The position numbers were made by a program, and so were the translations under genes. Source: Orychophragmus violaceus (taxonomy: Eukaryota; Streptophyta; Magnoliopsida; Brassicales; Brassicaceae). Taken from it: 64,000 nucleotides of DNA. The stretch spans positions 74,023,581-74,087,580 of the forward strand of contig CM058240.1 in assembly GCA_030180135.1 (NCBI GenBank), in the 5' to 3' direction. Below are positions 34,996 through 46,060 of the stretch, piece after piece (the first letter of the stretch is position 1; every line of letters starts with the position of its first letter). Under the pieces are notes generated by a model that had not been told where the DNA came from, made no database searches, and saw only the letters and a program-made list of their open reading frames with translations.

Positions 34996-36077
34996 TAGGC
35001 ATTAGGTTTCTTGTGAAATTGGATCATATGAAAATTGATTAATTGATTAATTGATGTTGATTGAAAATTGGTTAATGAAAACCTTGAATTTGATCTCGTG
35101 TATTGAGGCATGTGATGATCGAATGTGTGCCTTGTGTGCGTCTGCTGTGTCATTCAATTAATTATCAGAATGAGTTGTTCTCGATCGTTTGTGTTCAGTT
35201 GAACAAGTGCTCATAATTAATGATAAGTTAATTGTATCATGCTTGCGGCAAATCCTTGAGATCTGTAGTTAGGGTTTGCGTGTGCTTTTGTTCACGTGAT
35301 CTTGTTGCGATCTTGTTGATAATTAATGATATGATCACATGATCAAAATAATGTGATCGTGATAATAATATACGTGATTGTGTGTTCACATTTGCGCTTT
35401 TAACATATATATATATTATATATTGGAATATATAATATATAATAGTATATTATATAAATCATTAATTATTTAATTAATGTATGGTTAAGGCGTGAACCCA
35501 AAATCGCGGTTTGCTGGAAATAATTTAATACATGGTATTATTTAATTTCTGGTTAAATCGGATTTAAATTCATAAAATTGAATTTTAACCTAAACCGAAG
35601 GCTGGTCTAAGTTTGATTTGGTTGGACCAAATAATTTAGAGCTGGTCTGGTTTAGTTAATAACCGATGGTTTTGATAGTTAATTTGGTCTTGGACCAGAA
35701 TTAATAAACCGGATCGGTTATGTCAAATTATTGGGCCAGCTGGAATTCTATGGTCTTGGGCCAAGAATTGGGCCTATAATTTGTGACCCAACCCAAAATA
35801 TTTATAAAATATTAAATTAGAAATTTCTATTTTAGTAAGTTACTAAATTTAGAAAGTTTCTAAAATAAGTAAGTTTCCAAAAATAGTAATCTTCTATTTT
35901 TGGAAATAAAACTTAAAAATCCTCAAAAACAATATCAAGCTTGGATGTCTTTCCAATCTTGTCAGCTACTTAACGCTTATTTGATTACAGATATGGCTTA
36001 CAGTGTGAGGTGTCTGTTTTCGCGTAAGTAAAGTAGTATATAGTCACTAATTTCATTGGGAGTCCCAGATTTCAGCT
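34996..36077 (+). other. Copia untranslated leader
   Basis: About 1.1 kb before the gag ATG with no ORF; contains AT runs (35400-35460) and ACCGG/GGCCCAA motifs shared with the leader at 1-500 (opposite orientation). Confidence 0.7.
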
Positions 36078-36968
36078 ATGACAAGCACAAACAATCAAAA
36101 CACTTTCTCGATCCGGTATGTCCTTGAGATGGACAAACTGAACGGATCAAATTTCTTGACTTGGTCGCGGAACCTGAGGCTGGTTCTCAGGCATGAGAGA
36201 AAGGACTATGTCCTTGAGAAAGCTCTCCCCGAGAGGATCGGATCCAAAGCCAGTCATGCAGTATATAATGCTTGGAATAAGCATTATAATGATGCAGTAG
36301 ATGTGCGTGGTCTGATATTGGCTACCATGGACTCAGAGTTGCGGAAACAATATGAGAACATGGTGTCGCCAATAGAGATGATCAGCAGCCTGAAATTGAA
36401 ATTTCAGGAGCAGGTAAGAGTGGAGAGATACCAGTTGGTTAAATCTCTCACTAGCTGCAAGCTACCGATGGATCATCCAGTAAATCCTCATATCAGTAAA
36501 ATGATGGGTTACATTGATAACCTGAGGAAACTGGATTATCCAGTTAGCCAAGAATTGGCAACTGATATCATTCTTCAGTCACTGCCGTCAAGCTATGATG
36601 AGTTCGTAAGGGACTATATCAAGAAAGGCTTAACGAAGACGTTGACTGAACTGCATGACATGCTCAAAACAGTTGAGCCAAACGTGAAGAGCACCCTGTA
36701 CAATCTCATGAAGGAGAAGGGTAGGTTTACCAAACCTAAAGCTGACAAGGGTGAAGACAAAGTTGTCCAGATTTTGAATCATGGCAAGCGAGTGTCTTCT
36801 GAGCCCGAGTCAGATACCTCTTACGTTGGTAAGTGCTGCTACTGTAAAGAGACTGGGCATTGGAAGAGAAATTGCATTAAATTCATGGAAGATTATGAGG
36901 AGTTGAAGTTGATGTATGAAACTACTTCCTCAGGTATTCATGTTATTACTTCAAGTTATACCTTATAG
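36078..36968 (+). CDS. gag: Copia Gag polyprotein (intact 296-residue frame)
   Basis: The capsid-like UBN2/Gag domain spans about residues 15-215 (start LDKLNGSNFLTWSRNLRLVL-like, here MDKLNGSNFLTWSRNLRL; ending ELHDMLKTVEP), followed by a basic linker and a CCHC zinc knuckle CCYCKETGHWKRNC at about residues 252-265. Gag packages the element's RNA in cytoplasmic particles. The frame has no lesion and ends at TAG 36966-36968, just before the protease DTG region, so Gag is separated from pol by a stop. Whether this stop is normal for the family or a lesion cannot be decided here. The first ATG in frame gives the usual start for this family. Confidence 0.9.
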   Translation: MTSTNNQNTFSIRYVLEMDKLNGSNFLTWSRNLRLVLRHERKDYVLEKALPERIGSKASHAVYNAWNKHYNDAVDVRGLILATMDSELRKQYENMVSPIEMISSLKLKFQEQVRVERYQLVKSLTSCKLPMDHPVNPHISKMMGYIDNLRKLDYPVSQELATDIILQSLPSSYDEFVRDYIKKGLTKTLTELHDMLKTVEPNVKSTLYNLMKEKGRFTKPKADKGEDKVVQILNHGKRVSSEPESDTSYVGKCCYCKETGHWKRNCIKFMEDYEELKLMYETTSSGIHVITSSYTL

Positions 36969-39475
36969 GTATTGGATACTGGTTGTGGCACTGATATTTG
37001 TTATAATATGCAGAGCCTGAGCAACAGTAGAACGTTGAAGGAAGGGCAAGTGGAACTGCGTGTCTGGAAGGAGCTTGGGATGCTGCCTCAGCCGTAGGGT
37101 TTTCACTTGTAGATGCCTTTGAGGCTTGGTTTTGTATTAAGTAATTGCTACAATGTACCTGCTTTAAGCAGAGTTGTTTTTCATTTTCTTGTAAAGAATT
37201 TGAATGTTTTTCATTTGGATAAAGACAAGTTTTGTTCTTTTGATCTTAATGAAAAATTAATTGTAGCACCCTATTCAAGGAATGGGTTTTATATCTTAAA
37301 CCAAAGAGTGCCTAAATATAACATAAATACCGAATTGGTTTAAATCTGATGAATTAAACCTGATTTTTCTTGGCATAAATGTTTTTGGTCACATAGAGTA
37401 AGTCGGATTCAGAAACCCCATAGTTATGGACTTTTGGGCTCATTTGAATGGATATCTTATGAGACTTGAATTCTTCTTACTGGACCAAAACACAAAGGGC
37501 CCATCTTAGCCGAGCTAGAGAAAAGCCCAAAGGCTTATTGGACATTGGACATACTCATGTATGTGGTCCGATGAGCAGTAATGCCAGAGAAAATTTCATG
37601 TACTTCATTGTCTCTACTGATTACTTCAGTGAGTGTGACTGTGTTCATTTGATGAGACACAAGTCAGAATTCTTTGACATGGTCGAAAGAGTTCCAGAAT
37701 GAAGTATAGAATCTAAATGACAGAAGTATTAAGACTCTGGATTAGATCACGAGTGAGAATACTTAAGTCATTGATGGTATGATCATCTGAATGAGTGTGA
37801 AGTCGCTTCACAGCTCATTTCTCCTGAAAACCTGGAGGTGTTTCTGTGAGAGAGAATCAGATCTTATTAGAAATGATTCAAGATGAGTCACACGAATTTT
37901 CCATGATATTCTTTAAGAATAACGCTCTAGAAATATCTAAGTTTACGCTGAAATAGTTCCACCAATATCAGTTGAAAGACACCACGTAAATGTGGATTGG
38001 AATCGATCCAAATTCGTCTTTACTGAGTATTTGTAGTTGTGCTACTTCGCTGGTTGTCCTAGGGAAACCAAGGCTTGTTACTTTTACGTTCATTCTGTTT
38101 TCTAAGAAGGGAAGTTACTTTCCAAGAAGAACAGTGGGAGTAAAAGTAGAACTCGAAGAAATTCGAGAAATACAGGAGGCTGCTCAACCTGTTGAGGGAG
38201 AGCAACGGATGGATTTACAGATTTCTGTAGAATCCATACCTGTAGAGCCTGAAGTTCGCAGATATGAATGAATCAGTCACTAATCCGAGAGTGATTTCTC
38301 GTCATTAGTTGAACCTGATGATCATTGAAAGTTCGCATGATCTGATGATCATTGAAAGCGACGAAACTGCGAAATTCAAAGAAGCGAAAGTGAGCCCGGA
38401 CTCCGAAAAAATTACATTTTGTGTAAGTTAGCTTCATCGATCCATTCATGGATGGAAGCAAACATATTGGAGTTGGAATCTTCGTTCAGTTAAAGTAGTC
38501 AAGGTTTTGACTTGAACAGGAACGAAGAGGAACTGTGCGTTTACTAAAAGATAAGTGGGAGCAATATTGCATTTCTCATAGTGTATGTCGATGACATACT
38601 GATTCTCGGAAATAACTTTCCAATGCTGCAGTCGGTAAAGGACTGGCTTGGGAGTTATTGTATGATTGACATGGGTAAAGTCACGTAGTTCTTGGATTTT
38701 GGATCTAAAGATAGAGATCCAAAAGAGCTGGTAGGACAAAGTCAGAATTTTTAAGTTGACAAAGTCCTACACGTAATCAGCAATCCAAGAAGGGTTTTAT
38801 GCCAATGTCACATGGCAATATGTTAAGCAAGAAACAGTATCCTACGATATCTGCTGAGCTTGAATGCATGGATAGGATTCCAAATGCGACGGCAATTGGA
38901 TCTATCATGTATGCCATGAGACGTACTTGTTTTGATGTTGCTTTAATGTTAAGCAAGACAAGTAAAGACCAGTCAAATCCAGCAAAGAATCACTGGATTG
39001 CCGTAAAGAATATTTTGAAGTATTTGAGGAATACTTAGGATAAGTTCTTGATTTACGGAGAAAGTGAGGTGCTACAAGTCGATAGAGTCTGAAAGGCAAG
39101 TTTCCAATAGACAAAGATAATTCCTGGTCACAGTCCGGCTATATCTTGTGTCTATCTGGCGGTGCAAGGCACTGTAGCTGACTCCATGACTTAAGCTGAA
39201 CATTTCGCAGCTTGAGAAGCGGTGAAAGAGATTGTTTGGATAAAAGAGTTCATCACTGAGCTTGATGTGATTCCCAGCGTAGATGAGACTAGCTGCACAT
39301 CAGAGGTCCAAACACCTTGAGGATAGGTATAACCTATTCCTTGAGATAAATGACAGAGGTGTTAAGTAGATAAGCAAGTTTCATCGAATGAGAACGTTGC
39401 TAATCTATTAACGAAGCCACTCCTATGCCTAAGCACGAGTCGCGGACTGTAGCTGTAGGATGAGTGAAATTAAGA
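36969..39475 (+). pseudogene. Copia pol remnant: protease, integrase, RT and RNase H pieces
   Basis: Just after the gag stop comes VLDTGCGTDICYN, the protease active site with DTG. 37113-37343 is the GAG-pre-integrase region (NGFYILN). 37466-37700 is the integrase start, with HTHVCGPMSS where the first catalytic Asp (HTDVCGP) is His. Most of integrase and the RT fingers are missing. At 38584-38595 YVDD of RT is intact but lies between stops. 38830-39035 (AIGSIMYAM) and 39180-39450 are RT/RNase H C-terminal pieces. Large deletions and many stops: it cannot encode a working Pol. Confidence 0.87.
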
Positions 39476-40358
39476 TGTAGTCTTAATTTCAGTGGGAGTT
39501 TGTAAAGGGCTTTACTTAGTTATTTTGAAAGGTTCATGTAAACATTTTAAAATGTTAATGAAATTTTTATTTCTGGATTATTTTAACTGTGATATAAAAT
39601 AATCGTTCCAAAATGATTCATGTCATTATATATGGGCCATCGAAGTACATGAGTAGACTTGATCCTGAAACCCCATATTTAACGAAATGACATAAATCAT
39701 AGTGTCCATAGTCGAAGGTTGTTGAAATTGGAACACCAACAACCTGTTGAGACTAGATTGTGTTGAGACTTATGACCAAGTTTCGAGGGGTCATAGATGC
39801 GCGGCATCAAAGTCGACACATAGGTATATGTAGGGGAGCATATGACCGGACATGGCCCGCTGATGAGAACTCTGCAAGATATTAATATCTGTGTCATAAG
39901 AAGTTCTCATATACGACTATAGAGTATAGTCCTTAGACCTGAGTTCGCATGCATGTGGCTGCACATGGAGTAATGCGCTTTGATCATTGTCTAACGCTGT
40001 TTCGTAACTGGGAGCTATACGGACCTTGGTTGGGTGTATTATGAATTGTGTAGTTCATAGTGATGGAACAAGATGGGATTTGTCCCTGCCGTTTAACGGA
40101 GGTAATATCTCTAGGCCAATCGGAGATTTGATAGCTGGTAAGAGAATGGCCATTCCCAAACGGACTTGCCCAAGTCGTTTGAATTGTCAGTATCAAATCT
40201 GGTCCGATAAACATGGTCTGGCTATATAAGGATGACACGCATCTTGCCTTATGCCAGATCGAGATATTAAGACAAAAGGATTAGGGAATGTAGGATTCCA
40301 GTACAATCGGAAGATTGTTGGGAATGTCCTTTGTAGGATTCCAGTACAAGTGGGAGAT
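39476..40358 (+). other. Copia 3' untranslated region and polypurine tract
   Basis: About 0.9 kb without coding. It ends with a duplicated block: GTAGGATTCCAGTACAA plus a purine run plus ATTGTTGGGAATGTCC occurs near 40290-40330 and again near 40333-40373, so an extra LTR start and polypurine tract precede the true LTR. Confidence 0.8.
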
Positions 40359-41036
40359 TGTTGGGAATGTCCTGAAATCTACCGTACTATCTCTAGAAAG
40401 TATGATAAGTGTCGAGATCAGACATAAGTCATAAATACTGGGTGATCATGATGGCTTGCTAGAGTCCGCTCATGATCTATAAGTTTAGGACTTATTACCA
40501 GTATTGTATGATCCCAAAGGGTCACACACCATAGCTAACGGGAAAGTTAAGATGGAATTAATACGGTAAGATGCAGTGGCATTTACTGTATTTGTACAGA
40601 GAGATGGGCAGACAACAAATGGGCTTTTGTCTGATTTGTGTCTTGGGCCCAAAAGTCTAATGGACCATTAGTTTAATTAATTAATTAAACTTGGGCCCAT
40701 TAGTGAATAAAAGGGAGAATGGAACATTAGGTTTGGAAATTTTCTGTTCTTCTCCTGCGATTTTCTTAAGGCAGCCGCAGGCTCCTCTTGAACTCTCTCT
40801 CTGTTGTTCATCCATCCGGTCTAGCAGCCATCCGTGCTTGTAAGCGTGTGGATACCTGAGGAGGAGCCGATTCTCATCAGCTCTAATCTGATCTTATCAT
40901 TACCACCAATTTCCGCTGCAAAGGTAAAGATCAGGTTTGTTTTATGATTCGTTTGACAAGAACCTAGATCTGTTTAAGGTTATGTGTTAGGTTGCAACTT
41001 GGGAATTGAACCTTGGAAAACACCGATAATTCTTCA
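40359..41036 (+). repeat. Copia 3' LTR (678 bp)
   Basis: TGTTGGGAATG to AATTCTTCA, preceded by the purine run GTGGGAGA. Probably the original LTR form. Confidence 0.95.
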
Positions 41037-42260
41037 GGTTGGTGATAGGACTTCCGGGATGGATTGGGGATTAAGATAGTACTTCTGTTTTACCTTGTCG
41101 GTCTTGCGTGATAGAGTCCCAGTGAGTATGCTTGTTTATATTACTGTTATTAGGACTCTATAGGGCGCGTTAGATCCCGCAAGTCTAGAGATGGCTTTCC
41201 GGTACTTCCTGCCCGATTGGATCCTCGGGAGGTTAGAACCTGGTCAGCTCACGTACCTTCGGTAGTGGTTCTGGTAGGTGTTAACCTACGGAGTGACGTC
41301 TGTAGGTGTGTGGTCTGGAGAATACGGGGTCGCGTCCTAGGGCTGGACTGCATGGAAGCTTGGGTTATCTAGGGGTAGCCTGAGTCACCGCGTATCGATG
41401 GACGGAGAACGGTGTCCTAGCCGTTGGACTTCGTGTTATCGCCTAGGAGTCGTGGGAGGTTTTAGCTACCGTGGCGGCAGCTAAGTGTTCCCGTGGAAGT
41501 CACCGAGTTCGCAAAGTGGGCCCAGATGGTGTGGAGATTGCGTTAGAGATGCGATAGATAGATCTAGTCTAATCGAGAGCATGTACCGCAGTGTTCTCGA
41601 TTCCCTTGGTTACTTCCGTGTTGTTGTGTTGATATTTGATTGCTAGTGTGTTGTGGAGCTCGTCACGTCTTGGTAGCACGTGGCCAGCGATTTATACTTG
41701 ATTGTTATTTTGGGTTTTTGGGCGGGATTATTATATTGATAGCAGCCTTTAGTTGGGAGCCGTCTCACTAGGTAATCTTAGATTACTCATTAGACTCTTT
41801 TGTGTGTTTTCAGGTTTGGCGTAGCTCGGCGGACGCGTAGGACACTCGGAGTAGTCTCGGGTTGGCATTGGGTATCAGTTGTGAAGCATTTTGACTATAT
41901 TTTCGGTTCCGGATTTCTTGAGCGCTCGCTAATGTTTTGTATTATACTGTATATTATTATGAATAAGATTTATATTTTTAAAGTAATAAAAACGGAATAA
42001 TTTCCTGATATACGGTTTCGTCCGAACCAAACACAACTCGTGAAAACGGTACAAGTTGAAAAGCTTTGTATCGTGGAAACGAGGTAAACGGAGTCAAGGA
42101 TGGTTTGGTTCAAGCCATTGACTCAAACCGGACTGTCTCTGGCTTTCGTATTGTGACAAACTCTTCTTGTATGACTGCTCGGGTTCGATCGGTCATGTTC
42201 TTGTTTGATTGTTGGTCGGTCAGCTCGTCGGTCAGCGGAAAACGGGAAGGGGGCATTACA
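41037..42260 (+). repeat. Copy A 5' LTR, right remaining piece
   Basis: Resumes with the duplicated GGTTG and continues the LTR to its GGGGGCATTACA end. It corresponds to 47167-48388. Confidence 0.88.
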
Positions 42261-44725
42261 AAAGGTGGTATCAGAGCATGGTTCGTCATGGGTTCGAATA
42301 TTCCGGTTTTTCAAAGTTTTCAATGTTTTATCGAGTCAAAATGTGTCGCCAATTCAACCATTAGGAATCCGAGTCGCATCCGTCAAATCGGGGGAATGGG
42401 TAAATTAGGAAATTTGCTAGGATTGTACTAACTGTTTTGTGTTTGGTGCAGACACACAGCAGAGTTGTCCTAGGAGGATTGGTGTGTGTGTGTGGTTTGC
42501 GACGACATGATGAGCGACATCAGCATGGAGGACCGTGAGTCGATTGAATCTACTCCAGTTAGTCCAGTGCCATACTCCCAGTCTGCAGAGCATTCCTGTG
42601 TTTCACAGTCTATTCCAGAGCACGGTATTACCATTGTCAAGTCAGTTGACCATGCCACTCATTTTAGGGCCACCTTATGATACGGCTACATCCGGAGTAC
42701 CACCTTCAGCAGTGCGTGCATCGCCGATATTCATCCCCGATGACATGGTGATCAAGTTATCGGAGACTCAAAAGTTTGGGGTCACTCACCAGCAGCCATT
42801 ACCACCGGATGTTTCCATCATTACCACCGTTGTTTCACAGGAGTATCACTTGTCGACATCACCAGCATAGCTCCTGCCTTGTTTCATTTTTGGCCGAGAA
42901 GTACATTGCGCTCTATTTCCGTTATGATCGAGATCGCATCGCTACGACACCACCACCACCACACTCATTCCATCCTCCTGGCGCACCTGTCGGTTAGGAT
43001 CCACATGAGTTGTACCGCTCATGTTGGAAATTAGGAAGTAAATTAGGCCCAGGTAAGTAAGGGCTCTAACTCCCTTTTGATGTGTGTATATCGGCTTGCG
43101 TTCGTCTCTAACGATTCAGTTGTGTGTAGCGGTGTTTCATTTGGGACGGATTGGTAACCGCGAGTATGTAGACTTCGACGGACCTACGTATTTAAAACTC
43201 TATGTGGTAAATAGATGTTTTATTTATGTAGTGGATGTGGAGTATTCAGTATTTGTCGTTTAAGTAACGAAGTGATCTTATTGCATGAGTTGGGATAATA
43301 AATGCAATATGACTATAACGTGAAAGCAAATGATGGTCCGAGCAGACGGTTACCACGACCCTAAGAGACAATCGTATTTGCCGATTTGTTTGATTGATTG
43401 TGTGTGATTGATTGCCTTGTAGGGTGTTAGAATGTTGAATTGATTGATGTTTTGATTGCTCGCTAGGTTGGTAGTTGTTGATTTTGAATCTCTGCATTTC
43501 GTTTAATCGCTAGGTTGCTAGAAAGTGATTTTTTAATTAGAGAGATCGTTTGGTTTGCTTGAGTAAAATTGTTTTTGGTGCTCAGAATTGATAAAGCGGT
43601 TTTTAGAAAAACTTATTCGAGATTGAGCAGAATGATAGGATATTGTTATTTATCCATGTGTCACCGTAAGGTACATGACTAAGTAACCATATTTCTATGA
43701 GGAAGTGATATCGGAATTAAGTTAAAGAGGTCTAATTGTTCCAGTGTTGTTAAGGTTGTTGATGTAGGACGTGATGGGCGATTGACGAGGACACGAGACC
43801 GAACCCGAACCCAAGAAACGAGTAGTTATTTCATGAAGCAGTATGACCCGAGCCTGCAAGAAAGTTAGTGTGGATTCAGAAAATAGTTTGGGTATCAGTG
43901 GCAGAGGAAATCAAGACGGATTAGTTGATGAGTTAGTGAAGAGATTCAGAAGCACCAAAGTCAGTGGAAGCGTCCGTTTGAGGGTAACAGTGGGAAGAAC
44001 AGTTTTGGAGTCAGCAAAGCGTGGAGATCGGTGATCGAGGAGGATCGAGGTGTGCATGAGTATGGCGGTTTAGTCGGAAGGAAGAAAATCGATATGTCAA
44101 TCGAGGCGGTAATCATTGAAAACAAGTTAAGCGACGGGAATGGAGGGCAAGTTATTATTGCGTGATCGGGAAGCATGGAGCATTGATCGGTGCAGAGAAA
44201 TGTATGAAGCATAGCAATTGAGTTAGAATTGGTGGATTTGAGAGTCAGAGATAGAATCGATAAAGCAGTAAAGATGAAACAAGTATCAAATGGAGGGAGA
44301 ATTGGTGTTGTGCCATTCACGGAGGTCAAAGCAAAGTAGGGAAGTCAAAAGTGTCGATTCAAGACGATCATGAGTTGGTGCAAATTTTTTTTTTTTTTTT
44401 TTGAGGAATCAGCATGGATCCTTCCGACGAAATCAGTGGTTGGGGGATCAGAGTTGCATCGGAACTTCGGTGAAAACAATCAAAGATGAAGAACCAAGAA
44501 GTGATCGTGAGTCAAGTTCTCAGTGTGGGAAGTTCAAGGCGTCGGTATTTTGGAAGACGGTTTTCAGAGGTCAGTAAGCATCGGGAGTACAGTTCAATTG
44601 GGTCAGCGTTCAGACACCAGAGCAGTGGAACCAGTTCCAGAGTGGCGACTTACAGGGTTCTGTTCCGATTCGAAGTTTGTAGAAACGGAGAATTCGGGGA
44701 CCGAATTCCTGTAATTGGGAAAGAA
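42261..44725 (+). other. Copy A internal region, no pol genes
   Basis: No protease, RT, RNase H or integrase in any frame. A short ORF starting MMSDISMEDRES (ATG 42507, ends 42680) shares its start with copy B. The rest is non-coding, with a T run at 44387-44402. The last 40 bp (CCGAATTCCTGTAA plus purines) is the same as in copy B. Confidence 0.65.
42266..42277 (+). other. Primer-binding site of copy A, tRNA-iMet
   Basis: TGGTATCAGAGC, five bases past the LTR end. Confidence 0.92.
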
Positions 44726-45747
44726 TGTAATACCCGGTATCAAGAAAATGGTCAACGGGAAGTCAACAAAGGGCATTTCTGTAAATTCCAAGAGATGAAG
44801 GGTATTTTGGTAATTTTACCAAAATGCGAGCCTGAAGTGGAGACGGGCCAAGTGTTCTTCTTTTTGTCCATAAAGAACATTTAGAAGACCATACGGGGAA
44901 GATACGGAGATTAAACTAGTTTTTGGGACTATCGGGAAAGGAAACCGGTAGAACCGATAAAACTTGTAAAATTCATAACGAGAGCTACGGGTGCCCGATG
45001 GAGGTGAAACAAATTGATAAATTCATCTAAGATCATCTTCAACCTGAAACGGAGGCTTGGTGAATTTATAGAAGCAGCTAAGGAGTTTATAAAATATTAA
45101 ACATACAACCAGTTTTTCCAAGAAACCGATACAATGTTCGGGTAAGCGAGAAGACTCTCTACAGTCCACCAAAAATTATGAGATTTTGACCACAGCTCTA
45201 TTAGAAGATGTAGAAGCTATGGGTGAAAGGATTCAGCAGGATTTGACTCCTAGATGAAGTTATAATTTTTAAACCATTAAGGAGTAATTAGTGGCTAAAA
45301 ATCTAAAATAAAGTCTTTGGAGCTTGGGCTTGATTAGGGCTGCATATATATGGAAGATAGAGTCATTATGGACCTTATTCAAGCCCATTTACAAGCTTGT
45401 GCCACGAAATTATGCAAGAGGGAAGAAAAGGCTTTGTGAAGTCATGATTCAATGAATCTACAAGAAGGTTTTAGGTCCAAATCCAAAGGGCTTCTAAGTG
45501 GGCTTTCTATACATGAGATGGATGATAAAAAGAGTTGTTTCTGGCCCTGCATGGAGTGGTTTCGTGGCTAAGGGAGAGGAGGAGGAGCTGTCAAGATTTT
45601 GTGTCAACAACTCACATGATGTGGTGTCATTTAGAGAAGAGGAGGCTTGCACTCCAAGGTTTTCACATGCATGGGTGTTGATGTGTCAAAGAAGGAGATG
45701 AGATGTGTCATGAGACACTTGTCATCATAACCCTCTTCTTTCCTTGC

Positions 45748-45755
45748 TATAAATA
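45748..45755 (+). promoter_or_regulatory. LTR TATA box (copy A)
   Basis: TATAAATA about 200 bp before the GA microsatellite; homologous in position to 25984 and 51376. Confidence 0.65.
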
Positions 45756-45954
45756 AGAGTCCAATCCTCCTCATTCTACACATCACAACACAAAGAAAAG
45801 AAAAAGAGAGAAGAGAAGAAGAGAATCGTAAGAGAAGACGAGGAGAAGAAGAAGAAAAAGAAGAAGGAGGAGGAGAAGAAGGATGAAGAGAAGGAAGAGG
45901 AGAAGAAGTCGGAGGAGCAGAAGCCGGAGGAGGAGAAGAAGAAGAAGAGAGAGG

Positions 45955-46060
<106 letters not shown>

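Larger units (their letters stand above)
34086..41036 (+). mobile_element. Copia retrotransposon, recent, gag open but pol ruined
   Basis: A perfect 5-bp TSD GGTTG flanks it (34081-34085, 41037-41041). The empty site can be read in the related LTRs near 47165 and 52876. The 5' LTR is 34086-34981 with an internal rearrangement, and the 3' LTR 40359-41036. Apart from the rearrangement I see only about two differences between the LTRs. Gag is an uninterrupted 296-codon frame; protease, integrase, RT and RNase H are present only as broken pieces. Confidence 0.93.
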
